Part shown: positions 1 through 12,387 of the stretch, piece after piece
How the letters are laid out: each line of letters starts with the position of its first letter
Position numbering within the stretch: the stretch's first letter is position 1
NCBI RefSeq assembly: GCF_016859285.1
Contig: NC_053420.1
Location: forward strand, 24,720,045-24,784,044
Reading direction: 5' to 3'
Length of the DNA stretch: 64,000 bases
From: Xiphias gladius
Taxonomy: Eukaryota; Chordata; Actinopteri; Istiophoriformes; Xiphiidae
Notes under the pieces: model-generated
Database searches by the model: none
Told to the model about the DNA's origin: nothing
What the model saw: the letters and a program-made list of their open reading frames with translations, nothing else
Translations under genes and position numbers: made by a program

Positions 1-969
1 GAAGACCATTAGACCCAGGCTACAGCCCCCGCAATCATAATTAGCCTTGGTAAATGGAAAAGCCCAGACCCCTTTTTAATTAAAGTTAAAAGGTTAATAC
101 AGCACTAAACTTATTTACTTACTTATTATTTAGACCTAATTTTTGTAACATTGATTCGCAGTATTTCCCCATTATTATTATTATTAGTAGTAGTAGTAGT
201 AGTAATAGTAGTAGTGGTGGTAGTATTTACTGTGTTGCAATTTAATTTTTTTAATTACTAATATTTATGAAGTTATAAATGGAATTTTAATCTTTATTTC
301 TACTAACCAATTAACAATTAAAAAAAAATAAAATCAGATTAGATTAAATTAATTTCTGAATATCTAGTCAACAAAGTGTCTGGATTTGTCTGTTGACAAA
401 GCAACCACTTCGGTACAAAATAAAAATAAAGCAAATTTTTCTGCTGAACAATAAAGGACTCAGGAGCTACTGTAAATAATGCTCTCTTGTTTGAGAGTAG
501 AGAAAGTGAATAGATTGATAGGCAGATAGATAGATAGATTGATTGATTAGAGAAAATAATTTAAATACATGGATTTCTAAACGAAACAAATAAATTATGC
601 CACATAGAAATGTATCTAGCTTCAGTGTATGGTTAAAGCCAGAATTGGCTCGGCAGCTCTGGAGCAGTGTTACATCAACACCAGGAACGTTCTGTGTCCA
701 CGCTGCTTTTCATTTACTCAAGCATGGTGTTAACTAAAGCAGCATGGGCATTGGTATCAGTAACAGTATCACAAGTACCAGCAATAATGATAGCAGGAAC
801 AATGGCAATAGTAGCAGTATTGTAACAGGCCATGAAGGTGGATCATGGGGGGTGAGAGGGACAAACAATTCCAGGAAGATCATAGGGAAAATATAACTTT
901 CCTGGAATTGTTGTGCCAGCATCTGCTTTGTGCTCATATTTGGGTGCCTTCGATGGAGTGAGAACTCAC
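1..969 (-). other. gata2 intron between the N-finger and C-finger exons (partial)
   Basis: AT-rich non-coding DNA downstream of the N-finger donor (GTGAGT at 969-964). It holds short trinucleotide runs (ATT/AGT near 170-230) and a small GATA/GATT repeat near 515-550. In mammals the homologous intron carries an E-box/GATA enhancer. I looked for the E-box plus AGATAA composite and did not find a convincing one in this part. Confidence 0.6.
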
Positions 970-1746
970 CAGTCTACGTTTGGGCTTGATAAGTGGTCGG
1001 TTCTGGCCGTTCATCTTGTGGTACAGTCCACAGGCGTTGCACAAGTAGTGGCCAGTACCATCCCGTCGCCACAGAGGGGTGGAGGTGGCACCACAGTTTA
1101 CACATTCACGGCCCTCTGCATATAGTTCAAGAGGAGGAGACAAGAAGAAAATTTATATAATTAAAAAATTCACCCTCTGTCAGGAGCAACATATAGCGGC
1201 TGTCCAGCCCAATCGTGCAACTGTACGGCGCTGAATGACCCTAGATGGCCCTGTAAAATGAAGTCAAATCTGTCTCATGGTGGTGACAATGTCCATATGA
1301 GCGTGCGGGTGTACCAAATGTGCACAGCTGTCATGGACACAGACACCTATATGTAAACTGATCCTGGGTGGGGAGGCCAGAGACAGCCAGAACGTGACCA
1401 GAGGTGTCCAACAAGAGGAATGAGAAACATCATCAAATTAGGACTACATTATTCATCAGCTCAGTGGGCACCCATGAGAGGAAACATAAGTGTGTGGTGG
1501 TGGTATTAAATGTGCCAGACAGTGTTGCAGTCTTTAATGAAAAGCATGCATGCCAGTTGGCTGCAATTGATCGTATTGAACTGATGTTCAATCCAACATT
1601 ATTCACGTGGAGTTTTATTATTAGTATTATTCTTAAACAACGACTGGATCAGAAAAAATAGACCTCTGTGCATACCTATATATACACCCATCAGCCAAAA
1701 CATTGAAACCAGTTACCAGTTTTAAAGTCATACAGTATATTTCTGT

Positions 1747-1784
<38 letters not shown>

Positions 1785-4700
1785 CTGTATGACATTAAAA
1801 CTGGTAACTGGTTTTAATGTTGTGGCTGATGGGTGTAAAAACCTGCTTTTTCAGTTATCCCCACATCCTCTCGTCTCCCATATAGGTTTGACTAACTTCA
1901 AACAGCCTGTTGCTAAACCAACCGATTCATTTAATTCAAGTAGACCTCTCTCCCTTGAGCATCCTCTCCTTATTCCTGTTATAATGCTTGCGACACCCAA
2001 AGTCCCACCCTCGCTTGACAATGGAATCTGACCTGAGCAAAAAGCCACGTTCCTTTTGAAATGCATCTCGGCACTTTTTTGTACCTCCCTTCTCTTCCTC
2101 TTAAGTGTTTTGTAAGTCCAACTACCACATTAAAGCGGGATCATTAACTCTTTAAATATTCATCAGCAATGACTAAAGTATTATGTCTTATGCAATGTAT
2201 AGTGTTGAAACAAGACAAAAAATAGGAAGATGAAAGCTTCATGAGAAAGGTTAGAGTAGAGAGGAGGAGGAGTTCTGGTTTGAGGCTAGTACAACAGGAA
2301 GCCACACTAGTGTAAGGTGTATGTGCAGACAGCTGAAATGTCATTGTGGGGTTTTGTACAACAGTCAATCACCATTACTGGCACTGGACATCGACTTTGA
2401 TAGATAAGAGTCTTTTTAATGCCGTAGCTGATGTGTTCGTGTTGCTGGCCAAATTCTTTTAAATGTCACTGTATAACATTTCTCTGCTACAGCAGCTCAC
2501 ATTCACTCAGGTTATCAGCCAGTGGGCCTTCGCCAGGTGTGTTAAAAAAGTACGGGGACAATGGATGACAACTTTGATAATTACACAACTACGTTTAGAG
2601 CGACCTGTTAACGGTCTAAGATGTCTGTTGTTACTTTTTGTCCATTAATCCAAAGTACAACAGCTGGAACAATGTAGGGAAATTACACAGCCATTACCAG
2701 ACTGAGTTGTTTTTTCAAATGTCTGCACATTAATGTTAGGCATAAAGTCTAAATATTACTCCCAACACATGCAGTATATTGAATCAGGTGCTTGTCCAGA
2801 CAGTCAGAAAATAGGCTTTATTATAAACAATTTCGCTGGCTTTGAGGATTTTAGGTAAGAGGAAAACCAATTATGTGCATGTTTAATCGGGATTACTCAA
2901 TGCACTGGTTTCCAGACCTATAGTGTTATTAAATACGCTTTCATCTACACATAGAAGCAGGATCTACTGTGGGACTTGGTTGCCTCCACTTTGTGTCAGT
3001 GCACTGGGCCAAGGCCATGCTTAAAAACACAAACAGCAGGGCTCTGTCGCCTGTGCTTTGTTAGTACTGGGGAGAGCGGTGGGCGGGGTGGAGGTCGTGA
3101 TTTGTTCACTTGGAGGTATACAGGATATGGCAGGAGCCAGCGCGTCGTGACTACTTCATTTTTTTAAGTGCAATAAACGCCACATTTAAAAGAAAACAAG
3201 CCAATGGCACGAAGATGAGGCCGTCTGACTGCCTGGACACAGACCCACGATAACAAGTCAGAGTGTAACGGAATAAGTTGCTGTAAAGTTCTAGTGAAAG
3301 ATTTAAGAGGGAAAAAAAATGCCACTTTTTCCTTTGTGTTACAGCCTTTCCTCTCGGTCTAAACACGGATACCAGGTTTATTTTTCCTCCAAAAAAAAAA
3401 AGACATATATTTATGAATAATCAATTAATTTAATTAGGTGTAATCCCACTTTCTGGATGGATCTCACAAGGGGCGAGGAGGACTGCGATGGGACACAGAT
3501 AAGACTTGCCAGGACAGGCTTTCACAGAACAGACGTGTCCGATAAGGAAATGATCAGTCTTTTTGTAAGGAACTACTAGCGCGACAATGCAGAGGTCGCG
3601 TCAGCGTTCAGCATTACAAAAGTGCAAGAAATTAGCTGGCCATTAAAAAATGAATACAATTTCAAACAGATACGCCCACACGCTTACTGGATGTAAACCA
3701 AATGTACGGCAGGAGCAGGGTGTAATAATAATTTGATTGATCTTCTGATGATCGATTGCGTAACGCTTCACCGCTCAGCTGAATAAACCATAACCATTTA
3801 ATAAGGCCTTGGCAGTTTGATCTGCCATCTGATGTGAGGGAGAGGCTCGAACCCACGTGAGACTCACCTGAGCTCGATCTGGCTTTGCTCTTGCATTTGG
3901 GCGTAAAGCTGGAGGAGGACCCGCCGAGCAGGCTGCCGGGGTGGAAGAGACTGCCGCTGTACTCGTGGGGCGTAGGCAGAGGATAGGCCGGGTAGGTCGG
4001 GATGGGGTGATGCGTGGCCCCGGCCTGGCCGTTCATCGAGGCCAGGCCGCTGCGGAGAGGACTACAGCTCTCGATTTTCATGCCGTCCGTCAGCGGCACC
4101 TGGTACTTGATCGACTCCTTCTCGTCCATCCTGGTCGAGGTGGAGGTCGGAGAGGTAGGGCCGGGGTCCGGGGACACGTCTTTCGGAGGGGTAGGGGGGA
4201 AACTGTAGAGGTGCGGGCTGGAGTGGGACGCCGGAGTGAGCGACGACACCGGAGCCGTGCCGGTGTTGCTGCTGCAGGGGTAGCCGGAGCCGGTGGGGTG
4301 CAGGCCGGGTTTGCTGAAGTGGCTGACCGCCCATGCGTTGTGGTGGTGGGCGGCGGACAGGGCTGCTTTCCCGGGGTCCAGCCAGGGAATGCCGGGGCTG
4401 TGGATGAGGTGTGGTCGGCAAACCTGGTTCCCAGCGAGACGAGCTGAAATCCAAAATACTCTATTTAATATAAGTATTCTTTGAATGCCTCCTCAACACA
4501 CCGGTCTTGCCATTAGTTTGCGAAACATAACAGAACGATCTTACCTGATAAATGCTCTGAGTTACTCAAGTCCGACATTTAGTTGCAGACGTAGATAAAA
4601 TACACGTAGCTAATTTAAAATAAAAGATTTTACTCAAAACCGAATGACCTAAAAAATATTGTTTTCTTTAAATGACAATAGCCCCGCTCATGTCGCCTAT

Positions 4701-5071
4701 TTATGGCAGAGATGATAGAGGCCTACTGGCTGCAGAAGAACACAGTAAAAGTGGACCCTTGTCAGGCCAGTACCTATCTTTTCATCGGCTGCAGCTCTCG
4801 GACTAAAGATTGTTATTAGTAAATTTGCGGTTTTTATTTTATATCCGGGAAGTGCTTCTCTCTCTCTCTCTCTCTCTCCCTCCAGAACCCCTGCCCCAAC
4901 AGAGAGGGGTTAAATGACATACTTCCCTTTCCTCTCCCTGTCATTCGCTACAAAATCCCTTTTATGTTGGTGAATCGGCCCAGAAATGTCAAGACGGACT
5001 TTTAAAAGCACGTTACTGGACACTGCGTGAATTGTTAAGCTTACATTTTCTGTATCAAATTATTCCACAAC

Positions 5072-5103
<32 letters not shown>

Positions 5104-5507
5104 CGCACATAGACTCACATATATAATTCAAGCTCTTTTAGGTCACTGATGAATTATATAAAAACTTTAATTTAGCCTCAATAAAATCTGACAATTTTCC
5201 AAGCATGTTTGTAATTTCTCATCATACCTAAACAACTTGTCCGACTTAAATATCACCGCAAACTTGAGCGCATCCTACCGTGTGCTTGGCTGTAGGTGAC
5301 CCTTGCCCGGGAGTTGGCGTAGTAGGGGTTCCCTTGAGAGTCCAAGTGGTTCAGAAACATGTCAACTTCGTCCTGGGGCAGTAAAGGCGCCATGGGCTCC
5401 ATGTAGTTGTGGCTCAGACTGTGGTGGTGAGAGTCCGGGTGCTGGCCGTTCAGCACTGCGTGATGGTGCGCCATCCACCGAGACTGATCGGCCGCTGCGA
5501 CCTCCAT
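970..5507 (-). CDS. gata2: GATA-binding factor 2, 5' part of the gene (C-finger exon outside the window)
   Basis: Zinc-finger transcription factor of blood, endothelial and neuronal progenitors; nuclear. Three coding exons are visible: 5279-5507 (begins [15 protein letters not shown]), 3868-4443 and 970-1115. They join in frame into 317 residues. Exon one carries the GATA2 hallmark [11 protein letters not shown]. Exon two carries the Ser/Pro-rich transactivation region with [15 protein letters not shown] and [11 protein letters not shown]. Exon three is the N-terminal finger (C-X2-C-X17-C-X2-C, from [20 protein letters not shown] to [17 protein letters not shown]), and its 146-nt length is typical of GATA genes. 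Donors are GTAGG, GTGAGT and GTGAGT. The start at 5507 is the first ATG in the exon that gives the conserved GATA2 N-terminus. The C-finger and last exon must lie left of position 1. The neighbours rpn1 and rab7a support GATA2 rather than GATA1/3. Whether it is the teleost a or b copy is not settled; a is likelier. Confidence 0.96.
1683..1837. mobile_element. Hairpin MITE of Tc1/mariner type in gata2 intron
   Basis: The left arm starts ACACCCATCAGCC at 1685. The right arm ends GGCTGATGGGTGT at 1836-1837. The two arms are near-perfect reverse complements about 50 bp long, separated by a (TA)n core at roughly 1750-1782. TA dinucleotides flank both ends, as expected for Tc1/mariner insertion. 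The terminal sequence resembles a widespread teleost mariner-type inverted repeat (CATCAGCCA-AACATTAAAACC). There is no coding capacity. It lies in the intron between the second coding exon and the N-finger exon. Confidence 0.85.
5072..5100. repeat. (CA)n microsatellite
   Basis: Pure CA run in the gata2 intron between the first two coding exons. A (CT)n run lies at about 4857-4878 in the same intron. Confidence 0.9.
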
Positions 5508-6059
5508 GGCTGAGCTGGCCGTCTCCTCTCCCCTGAATGCGTCTCTGTGTGTTGGGCTACTTTTAGGCTATGTTTGCCTCCAAGTGGAAGTGAGATCGTC
5601 CTTACAATATAGTTCCTGAGCTGTGAAGGTTCTCGGCTGTGTTTATTTACTTCAGAAATAGAATCCTTAAATAACCCGGTTTCCTTCTTTCTCCTCAGGG
5701 ATAGCCTACCTGTAATGAGACGAAGACAAAATGTTAATTCATAGACACGGTGGCCGTTCCATCTCTTCCTCCATGCAAAGAATAAGCATCCTTTATATTT
5801 ATATTTTTTAATCTAATCATAGCAGTTGACACATGAAATGAACTTTGCACACTTAAGGGTCCTTGTGATTATATGTCGAAAACAAAGTAGTGCACAGCTG
5901 CCTCGGTGTCGAGGCTATGCATCCCGTCTCCGCATAAAGGAAAAAAAAAAGGGAAAAAAAAAGGAAAAAAAAAAAAAAGAGACCTGTTTCCTCTGGATAC
6001 CTGTTGCAATTTCGATCAGCTGACGGCAAATACAGCTTGGATGTGTAAACCTCCTGATC

Positions 6060-6165
6060 CGTGCCGAGCTCTGAGATGTGGCGCAGACTGATGCGGCTGG
6101 CGCCAGTAAATTCCCATATCAAGGCAGGCGGGGCGGGGCCTCGGTCTGAGCCAATCACAGTCAAC
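6060..6165 (-). promoter_or_regulatory. Candidate proximal gata2 promoter (CCAAT box plus GC box)
   Basis: A CCAAT box on the plus strand (6151-6155, context GAGCCAATCA) lies next to a GC box (GGCGGGGCGGGGCC, 6127-6140). Both are about 600 bp upstream of the gata2 start codon exon and in an otherwise AT-rich area. Downstream, 5709 is a possible acceptor for the start-codon exon (TTACAG before it), which would place a small non-coding exon below 6100. A GATA site (TTATCA, about 6246-6251) sits just upstream. Known background: the Xenopus gata2 promoter depends on a CCAAT box. The start site itself cannot be read from sequence. Confidence 0.45.
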
Positions 6166-6169
6166 CCTG

Positions 6170-7093
6170 ATACAATTGATTCTCGCTGCATCCCTGCTCT
6201 CCCTCTTTCAATTCCCATTTCCCCGCACCGAAAAAACTAAGCGACTTATCAATCAGCGGTGTAATTTCTCGGGGGTCTTTTCTCTCTCATGAAGATCACA
6301 CTGAATGAACAATCGGCCCCTGACAATCGGCTTTTTTTTTAGCGGCAGTTATGAGCATAAAGGCAGATACTTAACATAGAGGGGAATTCATTTTGCACAA
6401 TATGTGACTTACTATTACAATGATTTAAAATGTAATCATGTGGAGAGCCCCCCCCCCCCCCCATGAGCCCTTCTGCAACATGTTCTTGAGGATTTTTATG
6501 GCTTTGAAGCGACGTTTAAATTTCGAACTCCCTTGAACAGTGCCTTTTTTTTTTTTTTCTTTTTCTTTTAACAATTAAAGTTGCTGATGGGGTTTCACAT
6601 TACTAACAATAATTGTAAGTGCTGTTTTTCGCATGCTGCTGTTATGTAAATAAACAGCGTTTTCAGCACCTCTAAAACCAACAGAGGAGGAGTCGATTTA
6701 TGACCCCGAAATTGGCCCCATTGTCGGGAGAGCCTAATTGTCTTTCATTAGTAGCACAGCATTCCTCCTGTGAAAACAGCGGTTTTGTCTCGGGGACAGA
6801 GCATTCAAGCACCGTTTGCATACTAACGGCGCCTCTTTCTGAATTGGTGGCACCAGGGATTGGCGCAAGGCCTCACCTTTGAAAACCAGTTGGTGATCAT
6901 CAAAGTGTCTCTTAACAACCTCATTCAAACCTCACAATGCAAATCAAATCAGAAATCAAAACCGTTTCACAGAGACGGATTAATTTACTTTAATTACCGC
7001 TATCATTGCTATTATTTGCTGCCTGTAGGGATACAATCACATTTTTGGCAGTGTGGATTAAAGAATAAAGGCTATGCTCACAAGCCTACGTGC

Positions 7094-7152
<59 letters not shown>

Positions 7153-7384
7153 CTGACAGGGAATAATTGGAGGCTGGTCGGGGCCTAAACTGGCCGCCAC
7201 GCCGACGCCGAGACCTGACGTCACAGCATCGAGGTAGGTGGGAATCTTATAGGCCTTGTCACGTGAAGCTTCTGATACCTGGATAAAGTCTCCATAAGTC
7301 CACCATGCAGGTCATCGGGGCGACAATTCACGCTCCGACCTGATGTTATACCAGCCGAATAAATGCGTGTGCATCTTTGTTCTC

Positions 7385-7440
<56 letters not shown>

Positions 7441-10163
7441 GTGTGTCAGTCATCAGTCATTAAATCACTGGCATGTTGCCATGGGCAGTGAGTTGACGAG
7501 CTCAGCCCTTTGAGCTTGTCAACTCCTAAAATCAACAAATTAGTGCATGTGGGGCAGCAGAGGGCCTGCTACCAGAATTACTGACATTCCAGTGTAAAGA
7601 AGCACTGCATTTGGCAGGTGGAGTGAGTACATGCTTACCTTAATATAGAATTAATTGGCTATTCATTGTCCTTTCATAAGTATGGTATTATATTGCACAA
7701 TCATCAGTAATACACATAGTTTATGTCTAATGCAAAGAAGTGACTTTACGTTGCAGAATAATCGCTGCCAGACATGCTTGAACCTGAAGCAACAACGACT
7801 CCCTCTGTTTGAGCTTGAATGGATCACCAGTGATGCTCTTGTTCATGGGGCTAGTAGCGAAGGGCCTTTTTTTTTTTTTTTCCCACTGTAACATACCACT
7901 CGGGCCTGCAGTGGTCAGACTGTGTGCCTGTGTTCACCATTGGGCCTTGGAGAGTGGGTCAGGCTCGGGCTAGCTGCAGCAGCATGCCCATTGTTGTTGC
8001 ATGTTTGCCAAATGGATTACTCAGCATGATTTAGCCCTCTGTAATTTATACCTTCATTAATCCCATTTGTATCTGTGCTGGAACAAAAGATGGGAGAGGG
8101 TGACGGAGGGTTGGTGGAGAGGGTTTGGGGAGGGGAGGGGTGTGTGTGTGTGTGTTTGTGTGTGGGGGGGGTGGTTGCTGTTGCGTTCCCTCTGTCTTTC
8201 TCAAGGACACAGCAGTATTGTTTCACCCAGGGATGCTACTGGAGAACACTATCCCTCTCACGGCACCTCCTGCACTGGGTGAGAACTCTGTGTGCAACAA
8301 CTGTATCGCTCTGCAGCCACAGTAGCTAATGAACAACAAGATTATCATTCCAATCCATGCTGTTATTAAATGGGATTGGCTTTATCTACCTGTTTGTTCC
8401 CATTGGGCACGGTCATCCATCATTATCCAGAGCAGAGGTGTGTGGCTGTGCGAATGTGCGTGTGTGTGCTTGACTCTCTCTCTCTCTCTCTGTATGTGTA
8501 TGTAGGTGTGTGTGTGTGTGTGTGGGTGTGTGTGTGTGTGTGTGTGTTTGGGGGGGAGTGTGAAGAGCCACAGTGGGGCTTGTGAAGATAAGCAGAAGCC
8601 AGAGAGAAGAGAATGACACAAACCAGCTGAAGCATTATTGTCCCCTTTACTCACAGCTAATTAGATCGAGCCAGGGCACTGGGGGGCTTTATAGACACAA
8701 GCACCCAGACATAAGGCCATATAACTGCTGAGAGAGGGACCTGGATGCTGCTATGAGAGCAGCACTCACACCAATTTAAGCAGTTTGAGCTCAGAATAAT
8801 AACATTTCAGAATAGGGCAGGACATGCCACATGGTCTGCACACTTAACAAAAGAGATTATGGAGCAGAAGATGATTCTTAGGTCCATAGCCTAAACCCCC
8901 GTTTGGGGGCTATAAATGCAGAACGTTTATGGAGAGGTTCTCTCTAGCACAATACTGTAATGGTTCTTCATAGAAACTGTCCGAGATGTGTCAACAGCTT
9001 CCCAACAGCAGTGCTAAAATGTATTCATTCATCAACCACATCAGCCATTCATTTATGAAACATCAATGGATGTGTCTTTGAGTTCTTTACATGCTCGAAG
9101 CTTGAACCTACACACCGGTCTTTGGCCTGCGCACTCTCTTCCTCACTCACAGGGCTCCCTCCACGCAATAACCTCATGTTCCTGGAGCCGTGCACACCGT
9201 CTGCAGAGCCTCGTGCAGGCAGCAGCACAGGTAAGAGAGGGAGGCTGGTGTAAAAAGGTGCCGTGGACTGATTACCGGCTCCTGCGTGCCTGCGGAGACC
9301 CCAGCCCGCCCCTGCCTCTGCCCCACCATTGTGCTGGTGTGACTGCTCTTTCTGCAGATGAAAGGGGACTGCTCCAGTCATCATTCATTTGAAAGCCGTG
9401 ACAATTGAATACTTTTGTCGTCACTAATATCGTGATGATGACACACTAATCCACTTCGTGATCGAAGGTTTATTCCAGGAATACAGCACCTTGCCCGTGG
9501 CAACATAAAGCGGGCCACTGATTATTGATGGTATTTACGTGACCGCCTGAATTTTTTTATTTATTTTTTTATTTTTTATTTTTAGAAAATAATGTACGTC
9601 TGACGGGCGCAATATTTTTTGTTAATCGCTGCATTAATTGTTCCGTTTTGGCTCAATTTCGGATTCCGTTTTACTGTTTGGTCGTTTAGAAAATAATGTA
9701 GGCGACTAATCTAAAAGCGTGAAAAGAAAAGGGGAACGTGCCAGTGATTATAACAAAAGTAGCACAAACTAACACTGCATCTTTACAACGGATAAGACTG
9801 GTCACTGATATGCTTCACACAGTCAATTCAATGTTTTGGTCCCCTTTTTCAGATGCTATGGAGGTTTATACAGTTAATATCCGAAAAGCTGTGGCAAACC
9901 AGGGCAGAATATGAAGGTAAATATTATTAACAAAGCGTAAAACCAACATCTTTCCTTAACATCCATGCGAAGTATTCCAGAAAAATAATCTATTGTTTGT
10001 TTGTTGTTGCTACAGTAATGTTAATAACAATTTAAGAGAACCTATAGATTTTTTTGTCACAATTATTACTGTCTACCTATAGCTCTGAGTACAAGTATTA
10101 TTTTATTTTTTTAAACGCCGAACATATTTCCTACAGAAGATTAAAAAATTACAGTGTAAAAAA

Positions 10164-10204
<41 letters not shown>

Positions 10205-10230
10205 ATATATAAATACATAATGATTGACTT
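6170..10230. other. gata2 upstream / first-intron region without genes
   Basis: Non-coding stretch between the candidate proximal and distal gata2 first exons. It contains GT arrays (about 7096-7151, 7387-7446, 8503-8548), homopolymer C, T and A runs, and some higher-complexity blocks (about 6640-6960 and 9060-9420) that may be conserved non-coding elements. No ORF here looks like a protein; the longer ones are microsatellite translations. Confidence 0.6.
7096..7151. repeat. (GT)n microsatellite
   Basis: Uninterrupted GT run of about 56 bp, followed by non-repeat DNA; a second GT run of similar length lies at about 7387-7446. Confidence 0.95.
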
Positions 10231-10232
10231 AC

Positions 10233-10615
10233 CTGTTCCAGTCTTACATGTGAGAAGAGTGGCTGCGCTTTCAGAGTCCAGCCGGACAAAGTGGGTCCAT
10301 CCGATTCACCGCACGGTTTCGGCGCTTCTCTCCGAAATAACGGCGCAAAAAAATCAACGACCGAGGCGGAAACGGCGTCCGGACTAGCCCCCTTCGAGGC
10401 AACTGGACACAAGCGGTGGCCCCCGTGGAGTCGCTGCTGCCACTGTCATCACCTGGCGGAGAGCGGCGTCTGTCTGCGCTCGGTCTCTCCCTCCCTTCAC
10501 GCTGCATCCGGACCGACGTGAATATGAGCGAAAAACTTCTGTGGCCGTGTGAGAGGCTGCAGCCTCACAGCAACGTAATGGCACGTCAGCCAGCGGCCGG
10601 TCTTCCGGGTCCCGG
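10233..10615 (-). promoter_or_regulatory. Candidate distal gata2 first exon and CpG-rich promoter
   Basis: A strong splice donor on the minus strand (CAG followed by GTAAGT, exon end at 10233) closes a block of about 380 bp that is GC- and CpG-rich, unlike the surrounding DNA. It lies about 4.7 kb upstream of the gata2 start codon on the same strand. Vertebrate GATA2 genes are known to use a distal non-coding first exon (IS) and a proximal one (IG), so this is a good fit to IS. The exon's 5' end and its use in transcripts are inference. Confidence 0.5.
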
Positions 10616-10619
10616 GTAA

Positions 10620-10713
10620 ATAGACAGAAACTGGGAAACTGGCAACAATACCTGTTCCCAAGAGGTGATCAATAGAGGCTTATTTGCCCCTTACAAAGGA
10701 TTCCAGCATTTTA

Positions 10714-10750
<37 letters not shown>

Positions 10751-12324
10751 AGATCCTCCAGGTCTATTTTTAGATGCAAAACCATCCGACGGACTTTCTG
10801 CTGTTGGTTATTATTTAATGCAGAACGCAAATCTCTTTTAGTTCTCCAGGCAGTAAAATAATAACGAAGCTAAATAACCGCTCGTTTTGCCGAGGACCCC
10901 ATTGGTCCCCGCTCGTCCCAGGTGCAAGAGAATACGCGCACAACCATTATGAACAATTTGGGAGTAATCTGTCGGCGTGTGGCCAACAGAAGAAGTTCAG
11001 TCTAAAGTTAGATAGCAGGGTAAATGCGCCATTTGTAGACCGTGGTATTTGTCCTCCTCGTGTATAGGTGAATGGGCCCATACCCGATACCGTGATACTT
11101 TGTTTATAACATTTTATGTTCTTAAGTATTTTATTTCTTTTTTTCTTGTCTTACTTTTGTTTGCCACTAAAATTTGGGGAAAGACTGACAGGGTCGGTCC
11201 TGATTGACCCCCCCCCCCCCCCAAAAAAAAACAACCCCAAAACACTTTGTTAAATGTATTAAAGAAGAAGACTACGGTTCCCTCCCTCCCTTCCGCGTGC
11301 TTTATATCCCACACAGCACCAACAACTTTGTAAAACATGCAAAGCCCCTGAAATCTCTTGCACGCGACCTGGGCTCGTGCGCGGCGCCGGAGCCAAGCAG
11401 GTGCAAGAGGCGCGAGGACCTCTGCAACTCGGGGCTCGTGCTCCCCAGAGTGCACACGCACACAAAAAGAAGAGAAAGAAAAGAGAGAGGGGGGGCAGAA
11501 ACGTGAATTCAGACTGAATTAATGCCATTTGTTTCAGTGTTTAACAAAAATCGCCTGAGAGCTCAAAATATCGATATTTGGCACATAATGGTAGACCACG
11601 GAAATATAGGCTAACTTTGTTTAGTGGGCACAACGAATAAGCTATGAATGCTTTATGGTTTTCTTAAAACATTTTTGACTCGTAAAGCCTAAAGGTAGAG
11701 ATTCTTTTTGAGATAAAAAAAAAAATCTCTCTTCTGTTTGTCTAGGCTGTATTGTTATTGTCTGGACAGTGAAAGACATGTATTCTTCGAAAAACAGCAT
11801 TATTAGTTTGACTTTTGATTATTATCTATTTATATGAGGTTCACTTTTTAGTTACAACATGTATAGTAGTCTGTATTCAGTATTACAATAATTAGGCTCT
11901 GCAAACACAGTACATCTGAGTCAACATTTATGCCTGTTAAATTACTGGTTAATTGGATCCTAATTAGTCGAGAATTATGACAATGTGGTCTTTGTGATCC
12001 GTCTGTCAGATCTGACTGCATTTCTTCAGAGCTATTAATCAGGTTAAGAGCAGATGGTCAAATAAATAAATAAATAAAACAGTTTTAGACCAATTTTATA
12101 TCAACATTTTTTTTGTAGGCACTGTCAGGGAATAATTATCCCTTGATGTGACAACCACCGCATTGAAGCTTTTATCATTATAATTATTGTTGTTGTTGTT
12201 GTTGTGTAAAAACAGACAGATTATCTCTATCAATAAATCAAAATCCCAACAGTGTATCTTAATATTATATTGTGGCTTCTTGCACTTGTTTTGTTAATCA
12301 ATTTTCTGTATGATCGGCACGAGA

Positions 12325-12387
<63 letters not shown>

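Noticed and set aside
1-969. Intronic E-box/GATA enhancer of gata2
   Set aside because: Only a CATCTG near 921 and a GATA microsatellite near 520 are present; the required spaced pair was not found.
3941-4447. Plus-strand frame of 168 codons opposite gata2
   Set aside because: Antisense shadow of the GC-rich gata2 transactivation exon.
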